Shown here piece by piece: positions 9,332 to 18,281 of a DNA stretch of 64,000 nt. The first letter of the stretch is position 1. The number at the start of each line of letters is the position of its first letter. The position numbers were made by a program, and so were the translations under genes. Location: NCBI RefSeq assembly GCF_037190085.1, contig NZ_JBBCJO010000001.1:186001-250000 (forward strand), written 5' to 3'. The stretch is from Gemmatimonas aurantiaca (GTDB taxonomy: Bacteria; Gemmatimonadota; Gemmatimonadetes; Gemmatimonadales; Gemmatimonadaceae). The notes under the pieces are model-generated. The model was not told where the DNA came from, ran no database searches, and saw only the letters and a program-made list of their open reading frames with translations.

Positions 9332-12046
9332 CTAGTGAACCGCGAACGAACAACTGCAGGGACAATGCACGCCGGACGAGATCGACCGGATCCCTGCCAC
9401 CGGAGCGGACGCTTCTTCGCGTCGACCCGTCCGGACCAGCACGATCTGCTGCTCAACGGCCTGACCGGGACCGATCTCCAGCGTGCCCGCCCAGGGTTCG
9501 AACCCCGGCATGCGAACATGCGCCAGATGTGGCCCGGTCGGCAATCCGTGAATCCGGAATTGCCCCAGCTGATTGGTCCGCAAGGTGACACCCAGATTGG
9601 TGAGGACCACATCCGATCCACTCACCGGGCTTTCGCCGGAGTCGGCGACCACCGTGCCCGACCACGTGGCCGGCGCGGTCGCGGTCGCGTCGAGCACCAA
9701 GTCCACGCGAGCCAGGGCATCCGGCGCCGACAGCGTGACCGCGCGGTGCGCCCATCCGCTGCCCGGATGATCCGCTTCGGCCGTGATCATCAGCGGACGG
9801 TCGACGGGCGCATCGCAGATGCGGAAGGTGCCCGAGTTGGGGTCGGGAATCACGCGCACGAACCCGCTGGCAGTCCCACCGGGAGTCCCACCGGTAGGCG
9901 CACTGAAAGGCGCGCCATCCCAAGCCGCCACGACCCGGTACCCTGAGAGAGCGGCGAGGTTGTCGCCGGGCGCGGACAGACGCCCAACGATGAGACTGCG
10001 GCCGGGCGTCCCGTTCGCGCGGCAGGCCACAGCGCGCGCGTCGGCCACGGCAGGCACGGTCAGGACGAGCGGCGGCAGATCCGCCTGCACCTCGAGCCTC
10101 CGCCGCGATATCAGACCGAGTGCATCCAGCGTCGCGGTGGCTAGCTCCACCACGTACCGGCCTGCGGGCAGCCCGCCGATCACGAACCGGCCCTGTTCGT
10201 CGGTAGCGCCCTCGAAAGGTGTGCCCACCACCCGTACGCGAGCGTCGGCCAGCGGCCGGCCTGTGGCCGAGTCGATCACCATGCCGGACACGGTGAGCAC
10301 GCCGGTGGAGGAGGCCGTCGCCGGCGTGCTCACCTGCTGCTGCGCCACCGGGCGGGGCAGCCGGATCGCGACGGCCACCAGTGGAGCGTCCAGCACGCGG
10401 CGCACCCGCAGGACCTCGCGGCCACGCAGGGAGGCCGCCACTTCGATGGTCCGGCCTCGGCCAACGCCCCGGCAGAAGGCAAACACGCCATCGCGGCCAC
10501 CGGCCACCCCGTCGCCGCGGGATTTCCACTGGCCGTCCTCACCCTCGTACACCCGCCAGCGCACGCCGTCCACCGGCCGACCGGCGTCGTCCAGGATGCG
10601 CCCGATCACCCAGCTTTCGTTGGGACGTGGCGCGTCGGTGCGTTCACACAGCGTCTGCGCCAGCGAGATCGGCGGCGGCAGTTCGACCCGCACCACGATG
10701 GCGGCGCTTCGAACGGCCACGAAGGCGCGCCGCGTGGGCAACGTCAGATCGAGCGTGCTCAGCAGCGGGTCTTCTACCGCAATCGTGTACGGACCGGGTA
10801 GGAGGTTGGGAATGATGGCGCGTCCGCGGGCGTCGGCGACCGCACGGTATTCGGTGCCCACCAGCCGGAGACGCGCATCGGGGGCCGGCCGGTTACCGTC
10901 GCCCACCGCCGTGATGTGCGCGGTGGCCAGCGACGCATGCCACACCCGCCCATCCGCCCAACGGGCTTCCGCCAGTTCGCCGCCCACTTCCCGCACCTGA
11001 TAGGTCGCCACGGCTGGTGCGCCCGGTCCACCGTCGGGTGGCGCACTCACGAGCCGGAGCTGCCAGCGGTCGATGAAGGTGACGCCACTGGGCAGTGACC
11101 GGAACCCGATGTGTCCACCGGCGCCCAGGCTCTCCGAAAGCCGGTCGAGGCCCACGTAACGGAACGTGAGCTCCGACAACGCGCGCGTGGCCGTGTCGAT
11201 CCACAGTGTACCGTCTATATCCACGCGACCGCGTCGGCGCTGCGCGGGCGCGAAGTGCAGGCCCACATGCGTGCGGTGCGCCGTGTCCGAGGGTACCACA
11301 TCGAAGCAGTAGCCGCGGGGGAATCGTTCGTCCAGCAACACCTGCGCGTCGGGACTGTAGAACGTGTATTCCCCCTCCCGTCCGGCACGAAAACCGTTGG
11401 CGAGGAAGTCCGCCGTGGAATGCACCGCATTGAACGACGTCGCGGCCGCCGGTGACGAATCCACCCGCACCGACTGACGCACCACATCGAGGCCATTGGC
11501 TTCCAGTACGCGTTCGAACTGCAGCATTGTGAGCCGCGGCGGATCGTGTTCGCTGGCGACGACCGTGGCCAGCACACCGGCGCGTGCGGCGTCGAGCAAC
11601 GTGAGTGAGCGGATATGATCGGCGCGCGTCTCACACCCACGCGCGACGGGCGCCGTCACTTCGATCTCGTCGAGAGGACGGACGAGCGGCGCCATGCGAA
11701 CGTCCAGCATGTAACCGCCCGCCGGGCGACCGGTCGCCAGGTCCAGCGACAATGTCACGGGGACAAACCCCAGCCGGACCACACGCAGACGCCTCGCGTC
11801 CGGCAGGCGCAGGAGGCGATACAGGCCTCGCTCCGACACGATGGTGCGCGTCAGCATGCTGCCCGTCTCGTCGAGCAACATGACGACGGCCCCGGTCACC
11901 GGGGTGCGGTTCGCGCTGTCGATCACCGTGCCCCGGATATCCGGCAACTGGGCCAGGGCACGCTGCGGTGCGATCGCACCGGACAGCACGACCGCCATGC
12001 ACAGGAACCACCGGAACCACGGGAGAGACGGGCGGCGCAGGGACAT
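9332..12046 (-). CDS. large secreted multi-domain carboxypeptidase-regulatory-like protein
   Basis: I place the start at the ATG at 12046, where a signal peptide begins (MSLRRPSLPWFRWFLCMAVV and on to ALAQ). A longer in-frame reading to 12358 crosses the stop-proximal end of the upstream gene and lacks a signal. The 904-residue product contains repeated beta-sandwich units of the carboxypeptidase-regulatory type. Clear examples are IRGTVIDSANRTPVTGAVVM near the N-terminus, VSGMVIDSATGRPLADARVR around residue 605, and a last one near 820 (GTVVADSGESPVSGSDVVLT). The middle section is unlike these and may be a separate beta-domain. There is no plug or barrel. It is probably an outer-membrane or extracellular protein; its ligand is unknown. 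Confidence 0.78.
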   Translation of the reverse strand: MSLRRPSLPWFRWFLCMAVVLSGAIAPQRALAQLPDIRGTVIDSANRTPVTGAVVMLLDETGSMLTRTIVSERGLYRLLRLPDARRLRVVRLGFVPVTLSLDLATGRPAGGYMLDVRMAPLVRPLDEIEVTAPVARGCETRADHIRSLTLLDAARAGVLATVVASEHDPPRLTMLQFERVLEANGLDVVRQSVRVDSSPAAATSFNAVHSTADFLANGFRAGREGEYTFYSPDAQVLLDERFPRGYCFDVVPSDTAHRTHVGLHFAPAQRRRGRVDIDGTLWIDTATRALSELTFRYVGLDRLSESLGAGGHIGFRSLPSGVTFIDRWQLRLVSAPPDGGPGAPAVATYQVREVGGELAEARWADGRVWHASLATAHITAVGDGNRPAPDARLRLVGTEYRAVADARGRAIIPNLLPGPYTIAVEDPLLSTLDLTLPTRRAFVAVRSAAIVVRVELPPPISLAQTLCERTDAPRPNESWVIGRILDDAGRPVDGVRWRVYEGEDGQWKSRGDGVAGGRDGVFAFCRGVGRGRTIEVAASLRGREVLRVRRVLDAPLVAVAIRLPRPVAQQQVSTPATASSTGVLTVSGMVIDSATGRPLADARVRVVGTPFEGATDEQGRFVIGGLPAGRYVVELATATLDALGLISRRRLEVQADLPPLVLTVPAVADARAVACRANGTPGRSLIVGRLSAPGDNLAALSGYRVVAAWDGAPFSAPTGGTPGGTASGFVRVIPDPNSGTFRICDAPVDRPLMITAEADHPGSGWAHRAVTLSAPDALARVDLVLDATATAPATWSGTVVADSGESPVSGSDVVLTNLGVTLRTNQLGQFRIHGLPTGPHLAHVRMPGFEPWAGTLEIGPGQAVEQQIVLVRTGRREEASAPVAGIRSISSGVHCPCSCSFAVH

Positions 12047-12125
12047 GGTGTCCAGTGGCTCGGAAGGGCGGGCCGAAGGATGCACCTCGGAGGGCGCCCC
12101 GGAGGGGACGCCCTTGGCGGGCGCG

Positions 12126-12944
12126 TCAGCGGCTCCGGGAATTCGGTGTGCGCGTCCAGATCGCGATCGTACCGCAGGGCGTGGTGTTCGTACCGATCGT
12201 CTGGAACTCGATCGGAATGGTGGAGAGGTTCGGATACAGCTCGAGGGCTTCGACCGATTGCGCGGAGATCTCGTCGACTTCCATGCCCGGCGCGCGGGCG
12301 CCGTCGAGAAAGACGTTGGGCTGACAGGTCGTGCCGCGACTGCCTGCGAACGCGGCAAACCGCAGACGGCCGCGCACGATCATCACGCCTTTCTTCGAGC
12401 GCAGGATGTCGGTGAGTTTCTGCGAACCGCGATCGACGATCTCATCGCGTGTCACGAACTGGCCGAGCCCACGGCCGCGTCGCTCCTCGAACCCGCGCAC
12501 GGCACTGGCCCGGGTGGCGAAGGTTTCCTTCACCGCGACACTGCTCAACGTGGTGACCGTGGGATCCATCTGCACGATGACCGTGTCCCACATGCCGTTG
12601 CGTGTGCTGATGAATGCATCGAGTGGTTCGAATCCCACGCGGCGCAACGCGATACTGGCCGTATCCACCAGCGTCGTGAGCAGCGCGAACGCACCGCGCC
12701 CGTCGGTGGTGCTGCGTTGGCCATGCACCTCCACCGTGACGCCATCCAGGGGTTCCCCTTTGGCGTCGCGCACGAATCCCACCATCTGCCGGCGGCCGAA
12801 CGGCACGGGCGTCGGTCCGGCAGCCAGTGTCGGGGCTTGCTGGGCCTCGAGTGATCCGGGTCCCGACGATACACCGCCGAGGGCCGGGGCCATGGTGACG
12901 AGGAGTGCGAGAAGGGGTGCGAGAGCCAGGCGGGAGGGCCTCAT
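12126..12944 (-). CDS. secreted carboxypeptidase-regulatory/TonB-plug-like protein
   Basis: The ATG at 12944 opens a signal peptide (MRPSRLALAPLLALLVTMAP). The 272-residue product has one carboxypeptidase-regulatory-like unit (MVGFVRDAKGEPLDGVTVEV then DGRGAFALLTTL). A plug-like domain follows (GFEERRGRGLGQFVTRDEIV, QKLTDILRSKKGVMIVRG, VFLDG, EALELYPNLSTIP), ending in GTIAIWTR. This is the same architecture as 7253-8653, but shorter. It is the first gene of the minus-strand run and is divergent from the hydrolase gene at 13017. The gap of 72 bp must hold both promoters. Confidence 0.8.
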   Translation of the reverse strand: MRPSRLALAPLLALLVTMAPALGGVSSGPGSLEAQQAPTLAAGPTPVPFGRRQMVGFVRDAKGEPLDGVTVEVHGQRSTTDGRGAFALLTTLVDTASIALRRVGFEPLDAFISTRNGMWDTVIVQMDPTVTTLSSVAVKETFATRASAVRGFEERRGRGLGQFVTRDEIVDRGSQKLTDILRSKKGVMIVRGRLRFAAFAGSRGTTCQPNVFLDGARAPGMEVDEISAQSVEALELYPNLSTIPIEFQTIGTNTTPCGTIAIWTRTPNSRSR

Positions 12945-13016
12945 CCCTGAAACATGGGGCCTTTGTGGGCACGCCTCAAGGTCGCCGTGCACGCTCCGGC
13001 CCCGTGGTGACATGAG

Positions 13017-15017
13017 ATGGCGTCCAATGGCGGGAACACCGACGCGGGCGCACTTTGGGCCATGGTCGGCACTTCTTTACGTCCCTCGTGTTCTGCCCGC
13101 GGAAACCGGCGCGCGGCTCGATGGTGGGTCCGTGGGACATGGTGCGTGGTGCTCCTGGGCGCCACACCGCCCGGATTGCCTGCGCAGGAAGCCCCGTACA
13201 TGCCGCCCGCCGGCTGGCCCTCGTCACCCGCGCAGTACGGGTGCCGGCTGACCGAAGCGGACCGGATGATTCCGGTGCGCGATGGCCTGCACATGGCCAC
13301 GGATATCTACCGGCCCGTCCGGAATGGGGTTCCCGTCGACGAACGGTTGCCGGTGCTGCTCAACCGGACGCCCTACAACAAACAGTCCATGCGCCCGCAG
13401 GCCACGTTCTACTGCGAGCGCGGGTATGTCGTGGCGGTGCAGGACACCAGGGGCCGCTACAAGTCCCAGGGCACATTCAGCAAGGTGCAGCCCGCCGACG
13501 CCACCGACGGCTACGATGTGATCGAGTGGCTGGCGCGGCAGCCTTGGGCAAATGGTGCGGTGGGCATGTTCGGGACCTCGTTCGCCGCGCATGAGCAGGC
13601 CGGCGCGGCGCAGTACAATCCGCCATCGCTCCGGTCGCTGCTGATCAACATGGGCGGCATGGCCAACGGCTGGGATCACGGCGTGCGCTTTCGCGGCACC
13701 TACGAGATGGGGCGGCAGCTCACCTGGGCCTGGAGCCAGCTGCTGGCGGATGCGCGCACGCCCGATGTGAAGGCGTTGCTGACGAAAGAGAAAGTCGAGG
13801 ACTGGTACGGTGTGCAGCCGTTCCGTCGCGGGCTCAATCCGCTGTCGGTCGATCCGCAGTACGAGGGCTGGTATCTCGATTTTTTCGAGCGCGCCGACTA
13901 CGACACGTTCTGGAAGGATCCGATGCTGGCCTGGAACGAACACTACCCGCAGACCGCCGATGTACCCATGCTGCATGTGGGGGGATGGTACGACATCTTC
14001 CTCGCCGGCACGTTCGAGAATTTCAGCGCGCTGCGCAGGCTCAAGCGCGCACCGCAGCGTCTCCTGGTCGGTCCGTGGACGCACCATGGCAACACCCGCG
14101 CCTTCGCCGGTGATGTGGCCTTCGGTGACAGCGCGGCGATTCCCGATTTCGAGGCCGACTACACGGTGCGGTGGTTCGATTTCACGCTGAAGAATACGCC
14201 CACCGGTGCGCGACAGGATGCACCGGTGCGGTTGTTCGTCATGGGCACGGGTGATGGACACAAAACCGCCGAGGGTCGCCTCATGCATGGCGGCTACTGG
14301 CGTGACGCGAACGAATGGCCGTTGGCGGGCACTCGTTTTCAGTCGTGGTATTTCCACGCCGATGGCTCGCTGTCGCAGAACAAACCCACCGCGGTGCGCT
14401 CGCAGACGGTGTACACCTTCGATCCGCGGCGTCCGGTACCGACCATCGGCGGCGGGGCGTCGGCGCGTCTCAGGGACGGCGCCTACGATCAGCGCGAGGA
14501 TCCGCGGTTCCCTCCGTCGGCCGCGCCGTGGTTGCCGCTGCGCACCCGCTCCGATGTGGTCGTGTTCCAGAGCGAACCGCTGGCCGAGGACATGACCATC
14601 GTGGGACCCATCACGGTCACGCTGTACGCATCGGCGAGCACCGTCGACGCGGACTTCACGGCCAAACTCGTCGATGTGTACCCCTCCAGCACCGACTGGC
14701 CCGGTGGTTTCGATCTCAATCTCACCGACGCCATCGTACGCGGCCGGTACCGCGCCACGCGCGAGCATGCCGTGATGCTCACGCCCGGCGCCGTGTATGC
14801 CTTCACCATCGCCCCGTTTCCCACCGCGAACGTGTTCAAGAAGGGACACCGGATCCGCGTGGACATCTCGAGCAGCAACTTCCCGCGCTTCGATGTGAAT
14901 CCGAATACCGGTGAGCCGCTGGGCCGGAACCGCCGCATGATCAGTACGGACATCGCGGTGCAGCACAGCGCGCGGTATCCGTCGCACATCGTGCTGCCGC
15001 TCGTGCCGGCGCGTTGA
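13017..15017 (+). CDS. CocE/NonD-family serine hydrolase (X-Pro dipeptidyl-peptidase S15 type), secreted
   Basis: The up to 666-residue product has the complete CocE/NonD layout. An N-terminal alpha/beta hydrolase core begins about residue 80 (DRMIPVRDGLHMATDIYRP), and a C-terminal jelly-roll lies at about 430-666 (ITVTLYASASTVDADFTAKL, FKKGHRIRVDISSSNFPRFD). The catalytic triad is visible: Ser188 in GMFGTSFAA, Asp326 in HVGGWYDIF and His356 or His357 in GPWTHHG. A hydrophobic stretch before residue 57 (CVVLLGATPPGLPAQ) suggests export. Family members hydrolyse acyl esters, amides or X-Pro peptides; the substrate here is open. The start is uncertain, since an ATG at 13062 gives a shorter signal region and neither start has a clear ribosome site. 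Confidence 0.88.
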   Translation: MASNGGNTDAGALWAMVGTSLRPSCSARGNRRAARWWVRGTWCVVLLGATPPGLPAQEAPYMPPAGWPSSPAQYGCRLTEADRMIPVRDGLHMATDIYRPVRNGVPVDERLPVLLNRTPYNKQSMRPQATFYCERGYVVAVQDTRGRYKSQGTFSKVQPADATDGYDVIEWLARQPWANGAVGMFGTSFAAHEQAGAAQYNPPSLRSLLINMGGMANGWDHGVRFRGTYEMGRQLTWAWSQLLADARTPDVKALLTKEKVEDWYGVQPFRRGLNPLSVDPQYEGWYLDFFERADYDTFWKDPMLAWNEHYPQTADVPMLHVGGWYDIFLAGTFENFSALRRLKRAPQRLLVGPWTHHGNTRAFAGDVAFGDSAAIPDFEADYTVRWFDFTLKNTPTGARQDAPVRLFVMGTGDGHKTAEGRLMHGGYWRDANEWPLAGTRFQSWYFHADGSLSQNKPTAVRSQTVYTFDPRRPVPTIGGGASARLRDGAYDQREDPRFPPSAAPWLPLRTRSDVVVFQSEPLAEDMTIVGPITVTLYASASTVDADFTAKLVDVYPSSTDWPGGFDLNLTDAIVRGRYRATREHAVMLTPGAVYAFTIAPFPTANVFKKGHRIRVDISSSNFPRFDVNPNTGEPLGRNRRMISTDIAVQHSARYPSHIVLPLVPAR

Positions 15018-15056
15018 CCGTGCAGGCCACTGCCATGACACTCGCATGAGAGGCCC

Positions 15057-16367
15057 ATGACACTCACGGTGCTTGCGTACGCGCTCGTCATCGTGTTCAT
15101 GACGGCGATCATGACCCGGCGCCTGTCGCCCATGACGGCACTCATTCTGGTGCCGGTCACGTTCGGTCTGCTGGCCGGGTTCGGCGCCTCGCTGGGGGAG
15201 ATGATGCTGGCCGGCGTGACGAAGCTGGCGCCCACCGGTGTGATGCTGCTGTTCGCCATCCTGTACTTCGCCATCATGCTCGATGCGGGGCTGTTCGAGC
15301 CATTCGTGCAGCGGCTCGTGCGCCTGGTGCACGGTGATCCGGTCCGGGTGGTCGTCGGGTCGGCCGCGCTGGCCCTGCTGGTGTCACTCGATGGAGACGG
15401 GTCGACCACGTACATGATCACCACCGCGGCGATGCTGCCGGTGTATCGACGCATGCGATTGCGGCCGCTCGTGCTGGCCTGTGTGACGATGCTGGCGTCG
15501 GGTGTCATGAATCTGCTGCCCTGGGGTGGTCCCACCGCGCGGGCCTCCTCGGCGCTGGCCCTCGAGGTCGGAGAGGTGTTCACACCGCTCGTGCCATCGA
15601 TGGTGATGGGTATCGCCTGGGTGCTGTATGTGGCGTACCGTCTCGGTGTGGCCGAACAACAGCGGCTGGCGGGCCTGGGGTCGCAAGAGGTGGAGGGAAG
15701 CGACACGCAGGGGCTCGTGGTGGATGACGACGATCACACACATCGCCGACCCGACCGTCTGATAGTGAACGCGCTGCTCACCGTGGTACTGCTGGCGGCA
15801 CTGGTCGCCGCGGCGATGCCGCTGCCCGTGCTGTTCATGGTGGCGTTCGCCGTCGCGCTGGTACTCAACTATCCATCCATCGATGAACAGAAGGCGCTGC
15901 TCACGCGCCACGCGGGCAATGCGCTGGCGGTGGTCGGGCTGATCTTCGCGGCCGGTGTGTTCACGGGCATATTGAGCGGCACGAAAATGATCGACGCGAT
16001 GGCCGACAGTGTCGTGCAACTCGTACCACCCGGTGTGGGTCCCCACTTCGCGGTGGTCGGGGGACTGTTGAGCATCCCGTTCACGTTCTTCATTTCCAAC
16101 GACGCGTTCTACTACGGCGTGCTGCCCATCCTGGCCCGCGCGGGCGAGCAGTACGGCATTCATGGCGTGGAGATGGCGCGGGCCTCCCTCATCGGACAGC
16201 CGGTGCATCTGCTCTCGCCACTCGTGCCGTCGACGTTCCTGTTGGTGGGGCTGTGCGGCGTGGACTTCGATGCGCACCAGCGCTTCACATTCCGCTGGGC
16301 GTTGCTGACGGCGCTGGTGTTGCTGATCACGGCGCTGATCACAGGGATCGTGCCGTTCCATTCCTGA
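15057..16367 (+). CDS. CitMHS-family metal-citrate:proton symporter
   Basis: The 436-residue product is a polytopic inner-membrane transporter with about twelve hydrophobic segments. It carries the hallmark LDGDGSTTYMIT near residue 110 and the second conserved loop MNLLPWGGPTARASSAL near residue 155, both typical of the CitMHS (citrate-Mg2+:H+/citrate-Ca2+:H+) family. The segment FFISNDAFYYGVLPILARAG in the second half is also a family feature. The central cytoplasmic loop is hydrophilic and His/Asp-rich (VVDDDDHTHRRPDR). The gene begins 39 bp after the hydrolase gene with GAGAGG just upstream of the ATG, so they are likely cotranscribed. The predicted activity is uptake of citrate chelated with a divalent metal. 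Confidence 0.88.
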   Translation: MTLTVLAYALVIVFMTAIMTRRLSPMTALILVPVTFGLLAGFGASLGEMMLAGVTKLAPTGVMLLFAILYFAIMLDAGLFEPFVQRLVRLVHGDPVRVVVGSAALALLVSLDGDGSTTYMITTAAMLPVYRRMRLRPLVLACVTMLASGVMNLLPWGGPTARASSALALEVGEVFTPLVPSMVMGIAWVLYVAYRLGVAEQQRLAGLGSQEVEGSDTQGLVVDDDDHTHRRPDRLIVNALLTVVLLAALVAAAMPLPVLFMVAFAVALVLNYPSIDEQKALLTRHAGNALAVVGLIFAAGVFTGILSGTKMIDAMADSVVQLVPPGVGPHFAVVGGLLSIPFTFFISNDAFYYGVLPILARAGEQYGIHGVEMARASLIGQPVHLLSPLVPSTFLLVGLCGVDFDAHQRFTFRWALLTALVLLITALITGIVPFHS

Positions 16368-16423
16368 ATCACTGTTGATCCACTGTTGGTCTGCTCCGCC
16401 TCCACTCTTCTTCCGGTTCGTTC

Positions 16424-17974
16424 GTGACATCAGTGTCTGGTTCCCCGGTTTCGCGAATCGCCGGGTGGCGGGAGTGGCTCCGGCTGGGTGTGGTCCTGGC
16501 CGTGGCGTATCTCATCGTCAGCAACGGGTTGCTGTTTTTTGTGGGCGCGCCGCAGATCGCGGTGTTTCTCGGGGTGAGTGCGGCCCTGTTGTCGCGCGAC
16601 ACGAATGGCGCGATCGCGACGGCGGCGGTGGTGGGCGCGGTGATGACCATCGTATCGCCGCCCCGTCTGGTGTTCGATCAGGCCGGTGCGGGCGTGTGGT
16701 TGCAGATCACGCTGCTGTCGGCCGCGGCGGCGTATGGTGTGCGGGCGTTGCGTGACCGGTGGCCTGCGCACGACGCGCGGATCGTTCGTGTCTGTGTGAT
16801 CGGACTGATGGTGCTGTTGCTCGCGAACTTCTGGGTGCCGTTGCTGGTGGGCGGCATCCATCCGCTGGTGGCGTATGGTCCGTTGGCGGCGTCGACGTTG
16901 CGCGCGGTGCCCGAGGCGGGGACTTACATCCTCGATGATGAACTGTATCGGCGCTTCTTCCATCTGCTGCATGGGGGACAGGGGCACTACGAGGCATTCC
17001 GCGATGCGTGGCTGGGTTTGCATGTGCATGGAGACCTGCCGGCCACGGTGACATCGTATCGACTGCCCACCTACTACTGGCTGTGGCGTGCGGTGCCGGC
17101 CGATGCGTTTCTCATCGTGCCGATCTTTCTGTTGTTCGTTTCGGCGGGTGGCATCGCAGCGGGTGTGATCGCAGCCACGCTGGGGGGAGCCGCGTGGGCG
17201 CCGCTCGCGGCCGCGGCGGTGCTCACCTATGGCATGGGGGTCGCGATTTCGGTGTATGTGACCTACATCGATCTGCCGGCGGCCTGCATCGCGCTGTGTG
17301 GCATCGCGGCGCTCCTGTACGCGCGTCGGCATGGGTCGATGGGCTGGCTGTGGGCGGCGGTCGGCTTGCTGACACTGGCGGCGCTCACGCGCGAGATCCT
17401 GGCGTATCTGCTGGGAGTGGGAGCCGTGAGCGCACTGACGATATGGGCACCGAGGCCGAAGTCATCATCGTCGGGAGAGATGGCGACGGCCGGCAGGGCG
17501 TCGGTGATCTCATCGGCAGATTGGCGGGCAGTGCGGCCGTGGGTGGTGGGGCTGCTGGTGTTTGCGGTGGGCTACGCCATGCACGCGTGGCAGGTGATGA
17601 CGCACATCACCGGGCGGACCGGCCATCTCGATTATCGGCAGGGCGGCGTGGCATTTTCGCTGACCGCGATCTCGGTGTTTGGCGATGTGTTTTCGGGAAC
17701 CAACGGGCTGCTGTTTGCGCTCGTGGTGACCGGAGTGGTCGGCATCTGGCGTGGGACCCGTTCGACGGATGCCGAGGCGTCGGCGCGTGCGGGTCGGGTG
17801 TTTCTGTTGCTGGCAGTCCTTTCGCCGCTCGCGGTCATGCTGGTGTTCGGCAATCCGGGGCATGACCTCCGGGGCGGGCTCGTGAACTACTGGGGGCAAC
17901 TGTTCGTGCCGATTGCGCTGGCGTGCTGGCCGCTGGCGTTTGGTAGGAACCAAGTAGGGGGCTCGAATTGCTAG
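16424..17974 (+). CDS. polytopic membrane protein, possible GT-C type glycosyltransferase
   Basis: The 516-residue product (GTG start) has about eleven hydrophobic segments. A long extracytoplasmic loop around residues 155-225 contains acidic and aromatic residues (LDDELYRRFFHLLHGGQGHY, then SYRLPTYYWLWRAVPAD). Loops with Asp/Glu, followed by YRxPTxxxLW and a later ALTREILAYLL segment, are usual in polyprenyl-phosphate-sugar-using GT-C enzymes of the PMT/ArnT group. I infer this role; the catalytic residue is not certain. The C-terminus is abrupt (ALACWPLAFGRNQVGGSNC) and falls where base composition changes towards the lanthipeptide island. It may therefore have lost its original end. Confidence 0.65.
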   Translation: MTSVSGSPVSRIAGWREWLRLGVVLAVAYLIVSNGLLFFVGAPQIAVFLGVSAALLSRDTNGAIATAAVVGAVMTIVSPPRLVFDQAGAGVWLQITLLSAAAAYGVRALRDRWPAHDARIVRVCVIGLMVLLLANFWVPLLVGGIHPLVAYGPLAASTLRAVPEAGTYILDDELYRRFFHLLHGGQGHYEAFRDAWLGLHVHGDLPATVTSYRLPTYYWLWRAVPADAFLIVPIFLLFVSAGGIAAGVIAATLGGAAWAPLAAAAVLTYGMGVAISVYVTYIDLPAACIALCGIAALLYARRHGSMGWLWAAVGLLTLAALTREILAYLLGVGAVSALTIWAPRPKSSSSGEMATAGRASVISSADWRAVRPWVVGLLVFAVGYAMHAWQVMTHITGRTGHLDYRQGGVAFSLTAISVFGDVFSGTNGLLFALVVTGVVGIWRGTRSTDAEASARAGRVFLLLAVLSPLAVMLVFGNPGHDLRGGLVNYWGQLFVPIALACWPLAFGRNQVGGSNC

Positions 17975-18281
17975 GGGTATCACGGATTCTTCTGGATTGA
18001 AAGCGCATCAGGCAACCCAGCGACATTTGGACGTTCATGGAGAACACACCCTTCTTTACGCTGGATGGATGACGGGCTCGGCAGAAAGAAGAGTTCAGAA
18101 GATCTTTCAAATGCGAGATGCACCCAGCACCGGAGAGCGAGCCCTCACGCCTTTCAAAGGTTGCAGGCGTCGAATTTTCTTACCAGTATCAAGTTGACTG
18201 AAATACGCTCCTCCCAAACCGCTGAGCCGGGCTTACCACCATAGAAAGACTGTTTGCTGGGTCCTCATTAAGGCGGGCAAT
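17975..18281. other. intergenic region at the left edge of the lanthipeptide island; no convincing gene
   Basis: This 307-bp stretch has short reading frames on both strands (17997-18197 plus, 17835-18110 minus), but no signal peptide, family motif or codon bias supports them. The DNA is visibly less GC-rich than the gene to its left. The last part must contain the promoter of the regulator gene at 18282, but I see no confident -35/-10 pair. Confidence 0.5.

Noticed and set aside
13224..15332. 702-codon minus-strand frame opposite the CocE/NonD hydrolase
   Set aside because: The catalytic triad and jelly-roll are encoded on the plus strand; the minus frame is Arg/His-rich and motif-free.
17997..18197. 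Possible second small peptide or precursor gene left of the regulator
   Set aside because: It has no Cys, no leader-like motif, and no ribosome site, and does not resemble the lanthipeptide precursor.
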